Shown here one piece after another: positions 1 through 7,829 of a stretch of 64,000 nucleotides of DNA. This DNA is from Candidatus Lutacidiplasma silvani. GTDB lineage: Archaea > Thermoplasmatota > Thermoplasmata > Lutacidiplasmatales > UBA184. The DNA lies in contig JAKIVZ010000003.1 in assembly GCA_022750295.1 (NCBI GenBank), positions 81,404-145,403 of the forward strand, given 5' to 3'. Each line of letters starts with the position of its first letter. Position 1 is the stretch's first letter. Below the pieces are notes generated by a model. The model had not been told where the DNA came from, searched no databases, and saw only the letters and a program-made list of their open reading frames with translations. Both the position numbers and the translations under genes were made by a program.

Positions 1-2
1 TC

Positions 3-80
3 TTCGTCTTCCTGGCGTTCGTAGCGGCGTGGTTCTACATGGGAGCGATCCTTCCGGCCCATCTCACCAGCCCGCCCTGA
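3..80 (+). CDS. C-terminal end of a membrane protein (truncated by window start)
   Basis: An open frame enters from the left edge and stops at TGA 78-80. The 25 visible residues contain a hydrophobic run (FVFLAFVAAWFYMGAILP), which looks like the last membrane segment of an integral membrane protein, followed by a short polar tail. Nothing more can be said about function because the N-terminal part lies outside the window. Confidence 0.45.
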   Translation, partial: FVFLAFVAAWFYMGAILPAHLTSPP

Positions 81-200
81 CGGGACGCGCGGAACGGCAC
101 GACGGGCCGGGACCGTCCGGGGGAGGGACCCGGCCACGCGCCCGGGGGGAGACCCGGGGCCCGAGATTCGCCCGACCTCTCGGTCCCGGTCGGGGAGGGG

Positions 201-1289
201 CTAGTGTGCTGTACCAGCCAGACCTAAGCTTATCCGGCTCCGGGTGACTTTGACGAGGATCTCGTCGGCGGTCGCCCGCCATTGGAACGGTCGAGGGACC
301 TCGTTGTACCGCTCGATGTAGAGCTTCAACGTCTCGATCAGTTCCCGCTCGCTGTGGAACGTTCCTCGTCGGATCTGGCGGTGGGTCAGGTCGTGGAACC
401 ACCGCTCGACCTGGTTCAGCCACGACGACCCCGTCGGGACGAAATGGAAGTGGAAGCGGGGGTGACGCAGGACCCACCGTTTCACTTCCGGGGTCTTGTG
501 CGTCGACAGATTGTCGAGCACGAGGTGGAGGTCGAGTTCGGGCGGAGTGTTCCGGTCGAGGGTCCGAAGGAAGGCGAGGAACTCCCTCACTCGATGCCGT
601 TTGTGGCACTCGCCGATGATTCGCCCCTCGACGACGTCAAGGGCGGCGAACAGGTCGCTGGTGCCGTTCCGTCGATAGTCGTGGGTCTGCCGCTCGGGAA
701 CCCCGGGACGGAGGGAAAGGATCGCGGGAGTTCGGTCGAGCGCCTGGATCTGGGTCTTCTCGTCGACGCTGAGCACGAGCGCGTGCTCAGGGGGGTTGAG
801 GTAGAGGCCCACCACGTCGCGCAACTTCTCCTCGAACAGGTGGTCGGTGCTGAGCTTGTAGTGCTCGAGTCGATGCGGCTGAAGTCGACGGGCTTTCCAG
901 ATCCGGGCCACCGTGTCCGGGCTGACTCCGTGCCGGGCCGCCATCAGGCGAACCGACCACTGGGTGGCATTGTGCGGTTTGGTGCGGAGGGTGTCGTGAA
1001 CGATGGCCCGGATCTTCGAGTCGGGGAGGGTGGAGGGGCCCCCGGGTCGAGGGGCATCCTGCTCGATGCCGGCGAGGCGGAGACGACGGAATCGACCCCT
1101 CCAAAGGGCACTGGTGCTGCGTTGAGTGTTCAGCTCGGTCGCGATCTGCTTGTCCTGAAGTCCGTCGGCGGCGCGGAGGACAATCTTGGCCCGGAGGACG
1201 ATGCGAAAGGGAGTGGATCGACCCCGGGCCCACGACTCCAGCTGGCGTCGTTCGTTGGGAGCGAGAGAGACCGGCGCGGCGACCCGCAC
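201..1289 (-). CDS. IS630-family DDE transposase
   Basis: This 362-residue protein catalyses cut-and-paste transposition of the surrounding element. The N-terminal ~120 residues form helix-turn-helix DNA-binding modules (DKQIATEL, HGVSPDTVARIW). The catalytic core shows the three acidic residues of the DDE domain: SVDEKTQ near residue 175, LDNLSTHK near 258 and GSSWLNQVERWF near 290. The length is full for the family and no frameshift is seen, so the element may be active. The stop codon TAG overlaps the TA target duplication at 202-203, so the terminator is completed by host DNA. A TATA-like box lies about 26 nt upstream of the ATG, inside the element. Confidence 0.92.
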   Translation of the reverse strand: MRVAAPVSLAPNERRQLESWARGRSTPFRIVLRAKIVLRAADGLQDKQIATELNTQRSTSALWRGRFRRLRLAGIEQDAPRPGGPSTLPDSKIRAIVHDTLRTKPHNATQWSVRLMAARHGVSPDTVARIWKARRLQPHRLEHYKLSTDHLFEEKLRDVVGLYLNPPEHALVLSVDEKTQIQALDRTPAILSLRPGVPERQTHDYRRNGTSDLFAALDVVEGRIIGECHKRHRVREFLAFLRTLDRNTPPELDLHLVLDNLSTHKTPEVKRWVLRHPRFHFHFVPTGSSWLNQVERWFHDLTHRQIRRGTFHSERELIETLKLYIERYNEVPRPFQWRATADEILVKVTRSRISLGLAGTAH

Positions 1290-1343
1290 ATGGGCAGGAG
1301 GGGTGGCCCGGCTATAAAACTACCTATTCATCGGACAGCACAC
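204..1343 (-). mobile_element. IS630-family insertion sequence, complete
   Basis: The element carries one DDE transposase gene between short terminal inverted repeats. The left end reads GTGTGCTGT at 204-212 and the right end ACAGCACAC at 1335-1343, its exact reverse complement. Both ends are flanked by the dinucleotide TA (202-203 and 1344-1345), the target duplication expected for IS630/Tc1-mariner elements. Total length is about 1.14 kb, typical for the family. It sits in an intergenic stretch, so no host gene is visibly interrupted. Confidence 0.88.
1311..1320 (-). promoter_or_regulatory. TATA box of the transposase gene
   Basis: On the minus strand this reads GTTTTATAGC. It lies 22-31 nt upstream of the transposase ATG (1289) and within the right end of the element, so the IS carries its own archaeal promoter and would give a nearly leaderless transcript. 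Confidence 0.55.
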
Positions 1344-1493
1344 TAGTGTCCACCACCGACCGCCGCGTCCCGGAGGATCACCGACGCGGGCCGAAGGGGT
1401 CCCGTGCGCGCTCTCCCGGAACGACGGCGGAAAGCGAATGCGGACTCGAGTGCGGCTGAAGACTCTAATCCTGAACCGGGGTACCCTCCGACG

Positions 1494-1961
1494 GTGCCGA
1501 TCTCGTTCGTTTCCAAGCTCCTTCGGCCCGACGTGGTCGGCGCGTGGACGTTCGCGCCCATCCCGAACGCGGCGGCGGCGAGCGGTGGATTCCGGGCTCG
1601 CCTCCGGGTGAAGGGAACGATCGAAGGGATCCCGTTCCGGAGTTCGCTCATCCCCCGCGGAGGGGGCGAACTGTTCGTGGTCGTCAATTCCGAGGTGCGA
1701 GATCGAATCGGAAAGTCGGACGGAGCGACCGTCCGTCTGGAGCTCGAGCTCGATTCGACCCCGGTCGTGGTCGACGTACCCCCGTCCCTTCGGCGTGCCC
1801 TCCAGCGCGACCCTCCGGCCCGGGCGATCTTCGCGAAGTTCACGGCGTCCCAACAATCCGCCTATGCGCGGTGGGTCGCCGGCGCCAAGCAGGACGCCAC
1901 CCGCGAGCGACGCGTCGCGGCGGCGCTCGAAAAGATTCGCCGGGGAGAGAAGCTGAACTGA
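1494..1961 (+). CDS. DUF1905 / YdeI (OmpD-associated) family protein
   Basis: The N-terminal half fits DUF1905, a small beta-barrel domain (FRARLRVKGTIEGIPFRSSLIPRGGGELFVVV, shown here only to residue VVV in broken form: GTIEGIPFRSSLIP then GELFVVV). The C-terminal half carries the YdeI-like helical tail (VPPSLRRAL, SQQSAYARWV, AKQDATRERRV). Proteins with this pair occur in bacteria and archaea; a role in protection against bacteriocins was proposed for YdeI, but the biochemistry is unknown. I chose GTG 1494, just before VPISF, because domain homology starts there. An in-frame GTG at 1404 would add 30 low-complexity residues. The gene starts 148 nt after the IS630 element. Confidence 0.75.
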   Translation: MPISFVSKLLRPDVVGAWTFAPIPNAAAASGGFRARLRVKGTIEGIPFRSSLIPRGGGELFVVVNSEVRDRIGKSDGATVRLELELDSTPVVVDVPPSLRRALQRDPPARAIFAKFTASQQSAYARWVAGAKQDATRERRVAAALEKIRRGEKLN

Positions 1962-2040
1962 GCGCGCCGCAGCGAACCGGTCGTCGGCCAATCCCCCGGG
2001 AGGGGCCGGACCCAACGACGACCCCCAACGGGTCGGGTCG

Positions 2041-2472
2041 CTACGGCGCGGCTCCCGACATCGTCGCTGTGGCCTCGGTCCCATGGTGGGAGGTAGGGCC
2101 CCGGAGGAGGAACGCCCCGAGCAGGACTCCGAGGAACCCGACCGCCATCACGAACGACGCATCCGGAGCTTGACCGTCGAACGCGAACGTCCACCCGGCC
2201 CCGGTCGCCACGATCGCCGACACGAGCGCCACGCCGGCGGCCACGAGAGGCCCGCGCTCCGACTCCCGGCGGGCGAGGACGAGGGCCCGTGCCGAGATCC
2301 CGATGAGGGCCAACGCGAGGAGGATGTGAAGGTCGAGAACCGGGGTGGAGACGAGGATCGCGACGACCCCGGCCCCCATCGGCAGGCTCACGAATAGGGC
2401 GAGGGCCATCCCGAGGAGGAACTCGAGTGCGAGCAGGGCGAACATCCCGACCGCCAGTCGGTCGAGCGTCAT
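2041..2472 (-). CDS. Small integral membrane protein, function unknown
   Basis: The 143-residue product has four predicted membrane helices (segments around LLALEFLLGMALALF, VVAILVSTPVLDLHILLALALIGI, LVAAGVALVSAIVATGAG and FVMAVGFLGVLLGAFLL). I do not recognise a family. The ATG at 2472 (MTLDRLAVG) is chosen because the first helix follows directly. An upstream ATG at 2523 overlaps the stop of the SDR gene as ATGA and would add 17 glycine- and arginine-rich residues. Either start places the gene immediately downstream of the SDR gene on the same strand, so the two are probably cotranscribed. Confidence 0.6.
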   Translation of the reverse strand: MTLDRLAVGMFALLALEFLLGMALALFVSLPMGAGVVAILVSTPVLDLHILLALALIGISARALVLARRESERGPLVAAGVALVSAIVATGAGWTFAFDGQAPDASFVMAVGFLGVLLGAFLLRGPTSHHGTEATATMSGAAP

Positions 2473-2519
2473 CCCACCCCGGCCAATCCTGGCCGTCGGG
2501 CCCCCCCTCGCGCCGGCGG

Positions 2520-3311
2520 TCATGCCCACCCCGCCAACCGGCCGCCGTCGATGGGAAGCGTCGCTCCCGTGACGAATCCGGACGAATCCGAACACAGCCA
2601 GGCGACCGCCTCGCCCACCTCGGTTCCCGTCCCGAGCCGCCGGGCCGGGACCGCTTGCCGGGTCCGTTCCCGATACTCCTCGGGGAGGTCTCGAAGTCGG
2701 TGCGAATCGATCGGACCGGGTGCGACCGCGTTGACGCGGACATTTCGCGTCGCGTAGTCGAGGGCCGCCGCCTTCGTCAAGCCGAGGATCGCGTGCTTCG
2801 CCGCCACGTACGGGCCACCCCCCCGGAAGGCGGAGAGGCCCGCGGTTGACGACATGTTCACGATCGCCCCGCCACCGGACTCGAGCATGAGGGGGATCTC
2901 CTGCTTCATCGCGAGGAACGTGCCCCGGACCGAGACCTGAAACACCCGGTCAAAGGCGTCGGTCGGGACGTCGGCCAGGTCGGTCGGGGGGAACCCCTCG
3001 CCCGAGTTGTTGAACGCCAGGTCCAGACGACCGAACCGGGACCGGATCTCCCGAGCCACGGCGGTGACGGCCGCCTCGTCAGTGAGGTCGAGCGGGAGGA
3101 CGGCCGTCTCGCCGCCGGCGTCGCGGATCTCGCCGCCCACCGATTCGAGCCCGGCGACGTCCCGGGAGGAGAGGACGACCTGGGCCCCGCGCCGGGCGAA
3201 CACCCTCGCGGTATCGGCCCCGATCCCCTTGCTCGCTCCGATCACCCAGGCGACCTTGCCCCGGAACTCGCTCCGGCCCTCGGACGGGCGGACGGAACTT
3301 TCGCGCGTCAT
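2520..3311 (-). CDS. SDR-family NAD(P)-dependent oxidoreductase
   Basis: A classical short-chain dehydrogenase of 263 residues that should oxidise or reduce an alcohol/carbonyl substrate with NAD(P). The cofactor motif is GASKGIG (~25-31), followed by an NNSGEG motif (usually NNAG), catalytic Ser in MSST, YVAAK with the Tyr-Lys pair, and a C-terminal GFVTGATLPIDGG signature. The substrate cannot be read from sequence. The gene is divergent from a TetR regulator 75 bp away, and a palindrome in between overlaps a TATA-like TTATTTAG about 26 nt upstream of this ATG, suggesting a leaderless transcript repressed by the neighbour. Confidence 0.9.
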   Translation of the reverse strand: MTRESSVRPSEGRSEFRGKVAWVIGASKGIGADTARVFARRGAQVVLSSRDVAGLESVGGEIRDAGGETAVLPLDLTDEAAVTAVAREIRSRFGRLDLAFNNSGEGFPPTDLADVPTDAFDRVFQVSVRGTFLAMKQEIPLMLESGGGAIVNMSSTAGLSAFRGGGPYVAAKHAILGLTKAAALDYATRNVRVNAVAPGPIDSHRLRDLPEEYRERTRQAVPARRLGTGTEVGEAVAWLCSDSSGFVTGATLPIDGGRLAGWA

Positions 3312-3322
3312 TAATATTGGAT

Positions 3323-3345
3323 AGACTGTAAGTCTAAATAAGTCT
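3323..3345. promoter_or_regulatory. Probable TetR operator in the SDR/TetR divergent promoter
   Basis: AGACT (3323-3327) and AGTCT (3331-3335) form a palindrome around GTA, and TAAGTCT is repeated at 3329-3335 and 3339-3345. The elements cover the minus-strand TATA-like sequence at 3334-3341 used by the SDR gene. Palindromes of this kind between a TetR gene and its divergent target are the usual binding site for the regulator; that this TetR binds here is inference. Confidence 0.6.
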
Positions 3346-3385
3346 GACGGGTTCCCTCATATCGCCCGCCGGTTCGGAGGTTCGG

Positions 3386-4066
3386 ATGTCCCCTCGGAAG
3401 TACGACCTCGGACGCCGCCGGGACAGTTCCGACGCCACCCGCGAGAAAATCCTGGAAGCCACCCGGGCGCTGTTCGGCGGGAGGGGCGACCTCGACGGCT
3501 TCTCAATGGAGGCCGTCGCGGCCAAGGCCGGGGTGGCCCGGATGACGGTGTACAACCAGTTCCATTCCCAGGGACTCCTCCTCGAGGCGCTCGCCGACCA
3601 CCTCGCCACCCGGGCCGGGATGCCGAGGATCGCCGAGGCGTTCCAGGAGCCGCGGCCGGACGAAGCGCTCCGCAAGTTCGTCGCGACGTTTGTCACGCTC
3701 TGGGCGTCCGACCGCGTGGTCCTCCGGCGGCTACGGGCCATGGGAGTCCTGGTCCCGAGCCTCTACCGGAAGGTCCGGGATCGCGACGAATGGCGGCGAG
3801 AGGCGGCCCGCAATCTCGTGGCGAGGATCGGGATTCCAGCCGCCGCCGAGCGCGCGAGCGATCCGAACTGGCCGGTCGACCTTCTCACGTCGGCCACCAG
3901 CTTCGAGACGTTCGATGCCCTGTGCGACGATCGGCGACCCGCCCCGGTCGTCGCCCACCTCCTCTCGGAGGAGATCGTCCGGCGGTGGGGTCTCGCTCCC
4001 CCCGATCGGCGGGCGCGCGGTCTGGATCCCTCGCGGACGAGCCGGTCTCGCCGCCGACCTGGGTAG
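3386..4066 (+). CDS. TetR/AcrR-family transcriptional regulator
   Basis: This 226-residue protein begins with a TetR helix-turn-helix (ATREKILEATRALF, then FSMEAVAAKAGVARMTVYNQF, residues ~17-60), which binds operator DNA. The remaining ~160 residues are helical and variable, as expected for the ligand-binding and dimerisation domain. It is divergent from the SDR gene across a palindrome, so it probably represses the SDR gene and itself. A CATAT element at 3358-3362, about 26 nt upstream, could be its TATA box. The C-terminal 20 residues are arginine/proline-rich. Confidence 0.88.
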   Translation: MSPRKYDLGRRRDSSDATREKILEATRALFGGRGDLDGFSMEAVAAKAGVARMTVYNQFHSQGLLLEALADHLATRAGMPRIAEAFQEPRPDEALRKFVATFVTLWASDRVVLRRLRAMGVLVPSLYRKVRDRDEWRREAARNLVARIGIPAAAERASDPNWPVDLLTSATSFETFDALCDDRRPAPVVAHLLSEEIVRRWGLAPPDRRARGLDPSRTSRSRRRPG

Positions 4067-4172
4067 GCGCGAATCCAAATTCTCTTCGCGCTCGTCGAGC
4101 GAGATCGCGCGCGAGGATCGACCCGGCGACGGCGGTCCAGGAAGGGGTTGGCCCATCCGAGTCCCGAGGCCG

Positions 4173-4604
4173 CTACTTCTTGCCGGCCATCTCCTGGATG
4201 GCCGAGTTGTCCGACTCGAACGCCTCTTGGAGGAACTTCAGCACCGTCTGGTGGAGCTGCGCCTCGGGGATCATCTTCGAGGTGAACTCCCCGACGATGG
4301 TGACCTCGGTCTTGTTGCCCTTCGGCGTGTAATAGTTGAAGAATTTCGACCCGGCGAGCGGACCGTCCAAGACCTCGATCGCCATCCCGGTCGGCGGCAG
4401 GGTCGTCATCCGGTTGGAGATCTTCACCCATGTTCCCTCGATCTCCTGCTCCCACGACACCTGGAACTGGTTCTCCGAGATCGGCTTCATCTCGGAGTTC
4501 CGGTGCTTGTGGGCGCGGTTGTGGTCGTCCGGCGATTGGTTGTACTTCCAGACCACGTCGAGCGGCGCGTCGAAGTGGCTCCCTTCGTCCTTGATGTGGA
4601 CCAT
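4173..4604 (-). CDS. START/Bet v1-like (SRPBCC) protein
   Basis: The 143-residue product looks like a single SRPBCC helix-grip domain: it opens with a first strand leading to FDAPLDVVWKY, the usual start of polyketide-cyclase/AHSA1-like folds, has alternating strands with TEVTIVGEF near residue 100, and ends with a long C-terminal helix (LHQTVLKFLQEAFESDN). Such domains bind hydrophobic ligands; the ligand here is unknown. A clear TATA box lies about 24 nt upstream of the ATG, implying a leaderless mRNA. Codon use is less GC-biased than in neighbours. The gene is convergent with the TetR gene across 106 bp in which I see nothing. Confidence 0.7.
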   Translation of the reverse strand: MVHIKDEGSHFDAPLDVVWKYNQSPDDHNRAHKHRNSEMKPISENQFQVSWEQEIEGTWVKISNRMTTLPPTGMAIEVLDGPLAGSKFFNYYTPKGNKTEVTIVGEFTSKMIPEAQLHQTVLKFLQEAFESDNSAIQEMAGKK

Positions 4605-4622
4605 GGAATGTGGGACGGTTTC

Positions 4623-4632
4623 ACACTATAAA
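4623..4632 (-). promoter_or_regulatory. TATA box of the SRPBCC gene
   Basis: On the minus strand this reads GTTTATAGTG, centred about 24 nt upstream of the ATG at 4604. It is one of the cleanest archaeal TATA boxes in the window and supports leaderless transcription. Confidence 0.65.
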
Positions 4633-4819
4633 CAACTTGGCGGGATCCCCTTCGAACGTCGACGGAAACTCCGAGCCGCCCGTGGGGAACCGGCGCCGTC
4701 CGGACGGGTCGTCGGGCCCGGACTCCGGTCAAACTCCGGCGGAATTCGGGTCGAATTGGGGCGGGAATCGGACGGGACCTCGGCGTAGCGGTATGGCCCA
4801 TCCGTCGGGTGGGCGACCG

Positions 4820-5971
4820 ATGAAGCGACCGAGCGCCCTCTGGTGGATCCCGGTGGCAGCCGCCCTGCTGCTGCTGGTCCCCCTCGCCGCGTCCGCCCAA
4901 ACGACGACCTCGCCTCCCATCTCGGCGTCCCCCCTCGGCGCCGGCGGTTCGGTGTTCGTGATGTCGAACGCCGTCGCCGGCAACGTCGTGATCGCCTACC
5001 ACATCGGACCCGGCGGCGCCCTCGTCCCGGCGGGCCACTTCGCGACCCGCGGCACCGGCACCGGCGCGAGCCTCGCCGATGCGAACTCCGTCGTCCTCGC
5101 GAAGGACCACCGGTTCCTCCTCGTGGTCAACGCCGGGAGCAACACGGTCACCGTCTTCCGCGTCCACGCGCCGGGATCGGGGAGCCCGCTCCTGACGTTC
5201 GTCGACCGGGCGAGCTCCCGCGGGGTCTCCCCCGTCAGCCTCGCGGTCCACGGGTCCGTCGTGTACGTCCTGAACGCCGGCAACGCGACCGTCGCCGGCA
5301 ACGTCGCCGGCTTCCTCCTGGCCGACCACGGGCTGCTGCTCGCCCTCCCGCATTCGGTCGAGCCGCTCAGCACGCGAGCTCCGACCGGCCCGGCCCAGGT
5401 GGGGTTCAACCCCGCCGGCACCGTCCTCGTCGTCACCGAGAAGAACACGAACGAGATCGACACCTACGCCGTCAACGGCTGGGGGATCGCCCAGTCCCCG
5501 ACGTTCACGACGTCGAACGGCACCACCCCCTACGGGTTCGCCTTCGACCCGAACGGCGCGCTCCTCGTCAGCGACGCGGCGTCCGACGCCCTCTCCTCCT
5601 ACACCGTCGCGAGCTCGGGGGCCCTCACTCTGGTGAGCGGTTCGGTGGCGGACGGCCAGACGGCGCCGTGCTGGGTCGCGGTGACCCCGAACGGGACGAT
5701 CGCGTACACGTCCGACGCCCACAGCAACAACCTCTCGTCGTACGCCGTCGGCCCGGGAGGCGCGCTCACCCTGATCGCCTCGTCCGCGGCCACGACGGGC
5801 GCGGCCGACACCGACCTCGCGATCGCCGGCAGCCACGGACAGTACCTGTTCGTGACCGACGCGGGCGCCGCCGAGGTCCAGGAGTTCCACATCGGGTCGG
5901 CGGGGGGCCTCACCCTGCTCGAGACGGTTTCGGCGCTGCCGAGCACCGTGGAGGGGATGGCGGCGTTCTGA
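4820..5971 (+). CDS. Secreted lactonase-like (YncE/Pgl-type) seven-bladed beta-propeller protein
   Basis: A signal peptide (MKRPSALWW followed by a Leu/Ala-rich core and ASAQ) precedes a ~350-residue beta-propeller. Blades repeat patterns such as LVVNAGSNTVTVFRV, VVYVLNAGNATVAG, LVVTEKNTNEIDTYAV, LLVSDAASDALSSYTV and LFVTDAGAAEVQEFHI, typical of the lactonase (6-phosphogluconolactonase-like) propeller family. In extracytoplasmic members the function is usually unknown, so enzyme activity is not claimed. ATG 4820 gives the cleanest signal peptide; ATG 4793 would add nine residues. The gene stands alone, divergent from the SRPBCC gene. Confidence 0.78.
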   Translation: MKRPSALWWIPVAAALLLLVPLAASAQTTTSPPISASPLGAGGSVFVMSNAVAGNVVIAYHIGPGGALVPAGHFATRGTGTGASLADANSVVLAKDHRFLLVVNAGSNTVTVFRVHAPGSGSPLLTFVDRASSRGVSPVSLAVHGSVVYVLNAGNATVAGNVAGFLLADHGLLLALPHSVEPLSTRAPTGPAQVGFNPAGTVLVVTEKNTNEIDTYAVNGWGIAQSPTFTTSNGTTPYGFAFDPNGALLVSDAASDALSSYTVASSGALTLVSGSVADGQTAPCWVAVTPNGTIAYTSDAHSNNLSSYAVGPGGALTLIASSAATTGAADTDLAIAGSHGQYLFVTDAGAAEVQEFHIGSAGGLTLLETVSALPSTVEGMAAF

Positions 5972-6044
5972 GGTCGACGGCCCACCCCGCCGCGACGGAG
6001 GGGAGTTCCCTGATAAGGAGCGGGCCGCTCGGCCGGGACGCGCC

Positions 6045-6404
6045 ATGAGTCCCGGCTTCCGCTCCCTGATGTGGTACGTCCTCTTCGGCACCCGCGGCGG
6101 GCCGAACCGCCGCCGGATCCTCGACGAACTCCTTCGCTCCCCCGCCAACGCCCACCAGTTGGCGGGGGCGCTCTCCCTCGACTACCGGACCGTCCGGCAC
6201 CACCTTCGGCTCCTCGAACAGAGCGGCGCCGTGGTCCGCCCGGTCGGGGACGCGTACGCGACGCCGTACGAGATCGCCGACTCCGCGGCCGCGTACCTCG
6301 AGACCCTGGACGGATCGCCGGCGTCGGCGAATCCCCGCCCCGGTCCCGTGGTCGCTCGTCCCTCCGCGCGCCCCGACGCAACGGCGACGGGAGGCCGGCG
6401 ATGA
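6045..6404 (+). CDS. ArsR-like winged-helix transcriptional regulator
   Basis: The 119-residue protein carries one winged helix: RRRILDELLRSPANAHQLAGALSLDYRTVRHHL... with recognition-helix pattern LDYRTVRHHLRLLEQSG at residues ~45-62, then a wing (AVVRPVGDAYATP) and a proline/alanine-rich tail. It resembles the archaeal HTH proteins often encoded beside a small membrane protein. Its TGA overlaps the ATG of the next gene (ATGA at 6401-6404), so the two are translationally coupled and probably act together. Effector and target are unknown. Confidence 0.8.
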   Translation: MSPGFRSLMWYVLFGTRGGPNRRRILDELLRSPANAHQLAGALSLDYRTVRHHLRLLEQSGAVVRPVGDAYATPYEIADSAAAYLETLDGSPASANPRPGPVVARPSARPDATATGGRR

Positions 6405-6688
6405 GCGACCTCCTGATGGAGGCGAGCGTCGCCCTCGGGCTCGTCAGCATCGTCCTCGCCGGCGGCCTCTTCCTGCTCTACCGCCGGATCTACGCGCAGA
6501 CCCAGACCGGGTTCGGCCTCGCCCTCCTCGTCTTCGCCGGGGCGTTCGTCGTCCAGAGCGCGCTCACCGTCTACTCGTACCTCGCCGCGATGCCGATCAT
6601 TCCGGATTCGTTCGCGCCGTTCCTGTTCGGGATCGGGCTCTGCGAGGCGACCGGCCTGGCGGCGGTCGTCTGGACCGCGTCCCGGTAG
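6401..6688 (+). CDS. Small 3-TM membrane protein coupled to the HTH regulator
   Basis: The 95-residue product has three predicted membrane helices (ASVALGLVSIVLAGGLFLLY, GLALLVFAGAFVVQSALTVY, APFLFGIGLCEATGLAAVVW) with a short basic loop YRRIYAQTQ after the first. I recognise no enzymatic motif. The ATGA overlap with the upstream winged-helix gene suggests a two-gene unit in which the membrane protein could sequester or signal to the regulator; that is inference from the arrangement. Confidence 0.7.
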   Translation: MSDLLMEASVALGLVSIVLAGGLFLLYRRIYAQTQTGFGLALLVFAGAFVVQSALTVYSYLAAMPIIPDSFAPFLFGIGLCEATGLAAVVWTASR

Positions 6689-6730
6689 GCTCTGCTGCCG
6701 CGGGGAGGCGGACGGGCGACCGCGCCCGGT

Positions 6731-7819
6731 TCACCCCGAGGGAGGTTCGCGGAGTCCGGCGGCGATCCCGCGGGCCAGGACCAGAGTGAGGGGACCCCAT
6801 CGGAGGTCCCGCCGCAGAACGAACGCGACCTGCTGGGCGAGGAGGAACCCCATCGCGTGGCGAAGCGCCGTGAACCGGGTCGCGACCGAGTCCCCGTGGA
6901 GACGGCGCTCGTACACGAACCAGTCGTGGACCTCGAAGAACAACCGCTCGGCATCGACCGAGTGCTCGGCCCAGAACGCCCGGGTCCCCGGGGGGTCGAC
7001 GTCGTGGCGGATGAACGCCGAGGTATCCGCCCAGACGGCCCAGCCGGCCCGTTTGAGCCGTTGGCAAAAGTCGCCCGAGCTCCCGATCGGCAGGCGGGGG
7101 TCGAACCCGCCGACCTCCCTCGCCGCCTCGGTCCGAACGAGCGAGGCGTTCGGGAGCGCATCGGTCGGCAGGAGCCGGTTCTCGAGCTCCGCCGAGCGGA
7201 GGCGGTTCCGCCCGAGGAGGTCGTACCCCCACCGACCGGGAAGGAACGGGGTCGCGTACACCCAGACGAGGTCGGGAGACCGGTGATAGAGGACGGCGAC
7301 TTGCAGGGCCCCGACGCGGGCGTCCGAGCGGATCCGGCCGAGCGGCTCCGCGATCGTGGACGGGTCGACGAGGTTGTCGTCGTCGATGAAGTACACGAAC
7401 TCGGTCTCGACCCGGGCGAGGCCGGCGTTCTTGGCCTCGGAGATGAAGACCCGGCGGGGGAGTTTCCAATGGTCGATCGAAAGGGCCGGAAACTCGGCCG
7501 CGAAATCCGGCGGGGCGCCGGAGTCGTCAACGATCACGATCCGGCGCGGTCGGGGGCACCCGTCCCGTAGGAACGAACCGAGGAGGGCCCGGACCCGCTC
7601 GGGGCGGTCGTGGGTGACCGTGAGGACGGTCAGGTCGTCGGCGGTCTCGACCGTCGCTGCTCCCCGGGGTCGGCGGACGTCGTTCCGGAGCGGCCCCGCA
7701 CCTTCGAGTCGATCCCCCGACACCGCGCCTTCCGGCCCACGTCGTGGGGAACACCCCCCTCCTTTTGGAGGCGCGGGGCCGCGCGAGCGGCCCCGCGTGA
7801 GGTCGGCCGCGGACCCCAT
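6731..7819 (-). CDS. Family 2 glycosyltransferase (GT-A fold)
   Basis: The core resembles rhamnosyl-/galactofuranosyl-type GT2 enzymes that transfer a sugar from a nucleotide donor. After a disordered N-terminus, the fold begins at LTVLTVTHDRPERVRALL, has IVIVDDSG, FISEAKNAGLARVETEFVYF and the metal-binding FIDDDNLVD (DXD-like), then GGFDPRLPIGSSGDFCQRLKRAGW for the acceptor side. No membrane helix is evident. The ATG at 7819 gives 362 residues, but the first ~55 are low complexity and overlap a GC hairpin. A GTG at 7723 is a credible alternative start. The gene is convergent with the HTH/3-TM pair and divergent from the VOC gene. Confidence 0.82.
   Translation of the reverse strand: MGSAADLTRGRSRGPAPPKGGGCSPRRGPEGAVSGDRLEGAGPLRNDVRRPRGAATVETADDLTVLTVTHDRPERVRALLGSFLRDGCPRPRRIVIVDDSGAPPDFAAEFPALSIDHWKLPRRVFISEAKNAGLARVETEFVYFIDDDNLVDPSTIAEPLGRIRSDARVGALQVAVLYHRSPDLVWVYATPFLPGRWGYDLLGRNRLRSAELENRLLPTDALPNASLVRTEAAREVGGFDPRLPIGSSGDFCQRLKRAGWAVWADTSAFIRHDVDPPGTRAFWAEHSVDAERLFFEVHDWFVYERRLHGDSVATRFTALRHAMGFLLAQQVAFVLRRDLRWGPLTLVLARGIAAGLREPPSG
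7772..7797. repeat. Perfect 10-bp GC inverted repeat
   Basis: CGCGGGGCCG (7772-7781) and CGGCCCCGCG (7788-7797) are exact reverse complements around a 6-nt loop. The site lies at the 5' end of the glycosyltransferase frame if translation starts at 7819, or in its leader if it starts at GTG 7723. It may be an attenuating mRNA hairpin or simple GC-rich chance structure. Confidence 0.4.
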
Positions 7820-7829
7820 CAGGGATTAG

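Noticed and set aside
282..1346. Plus-strand open frame across the IS630 element
   Set aside because: It is antisense to a transposase with intact DDE motifs and has no recognisable domain.
4610..4819. N-terminal extension of the lactonase-like protein from an ATG at 4610
   Set aside because: It would place about 70 polar residues before a textbook signal peptide and would run across the divergent promoter of the SRPBCC gene.
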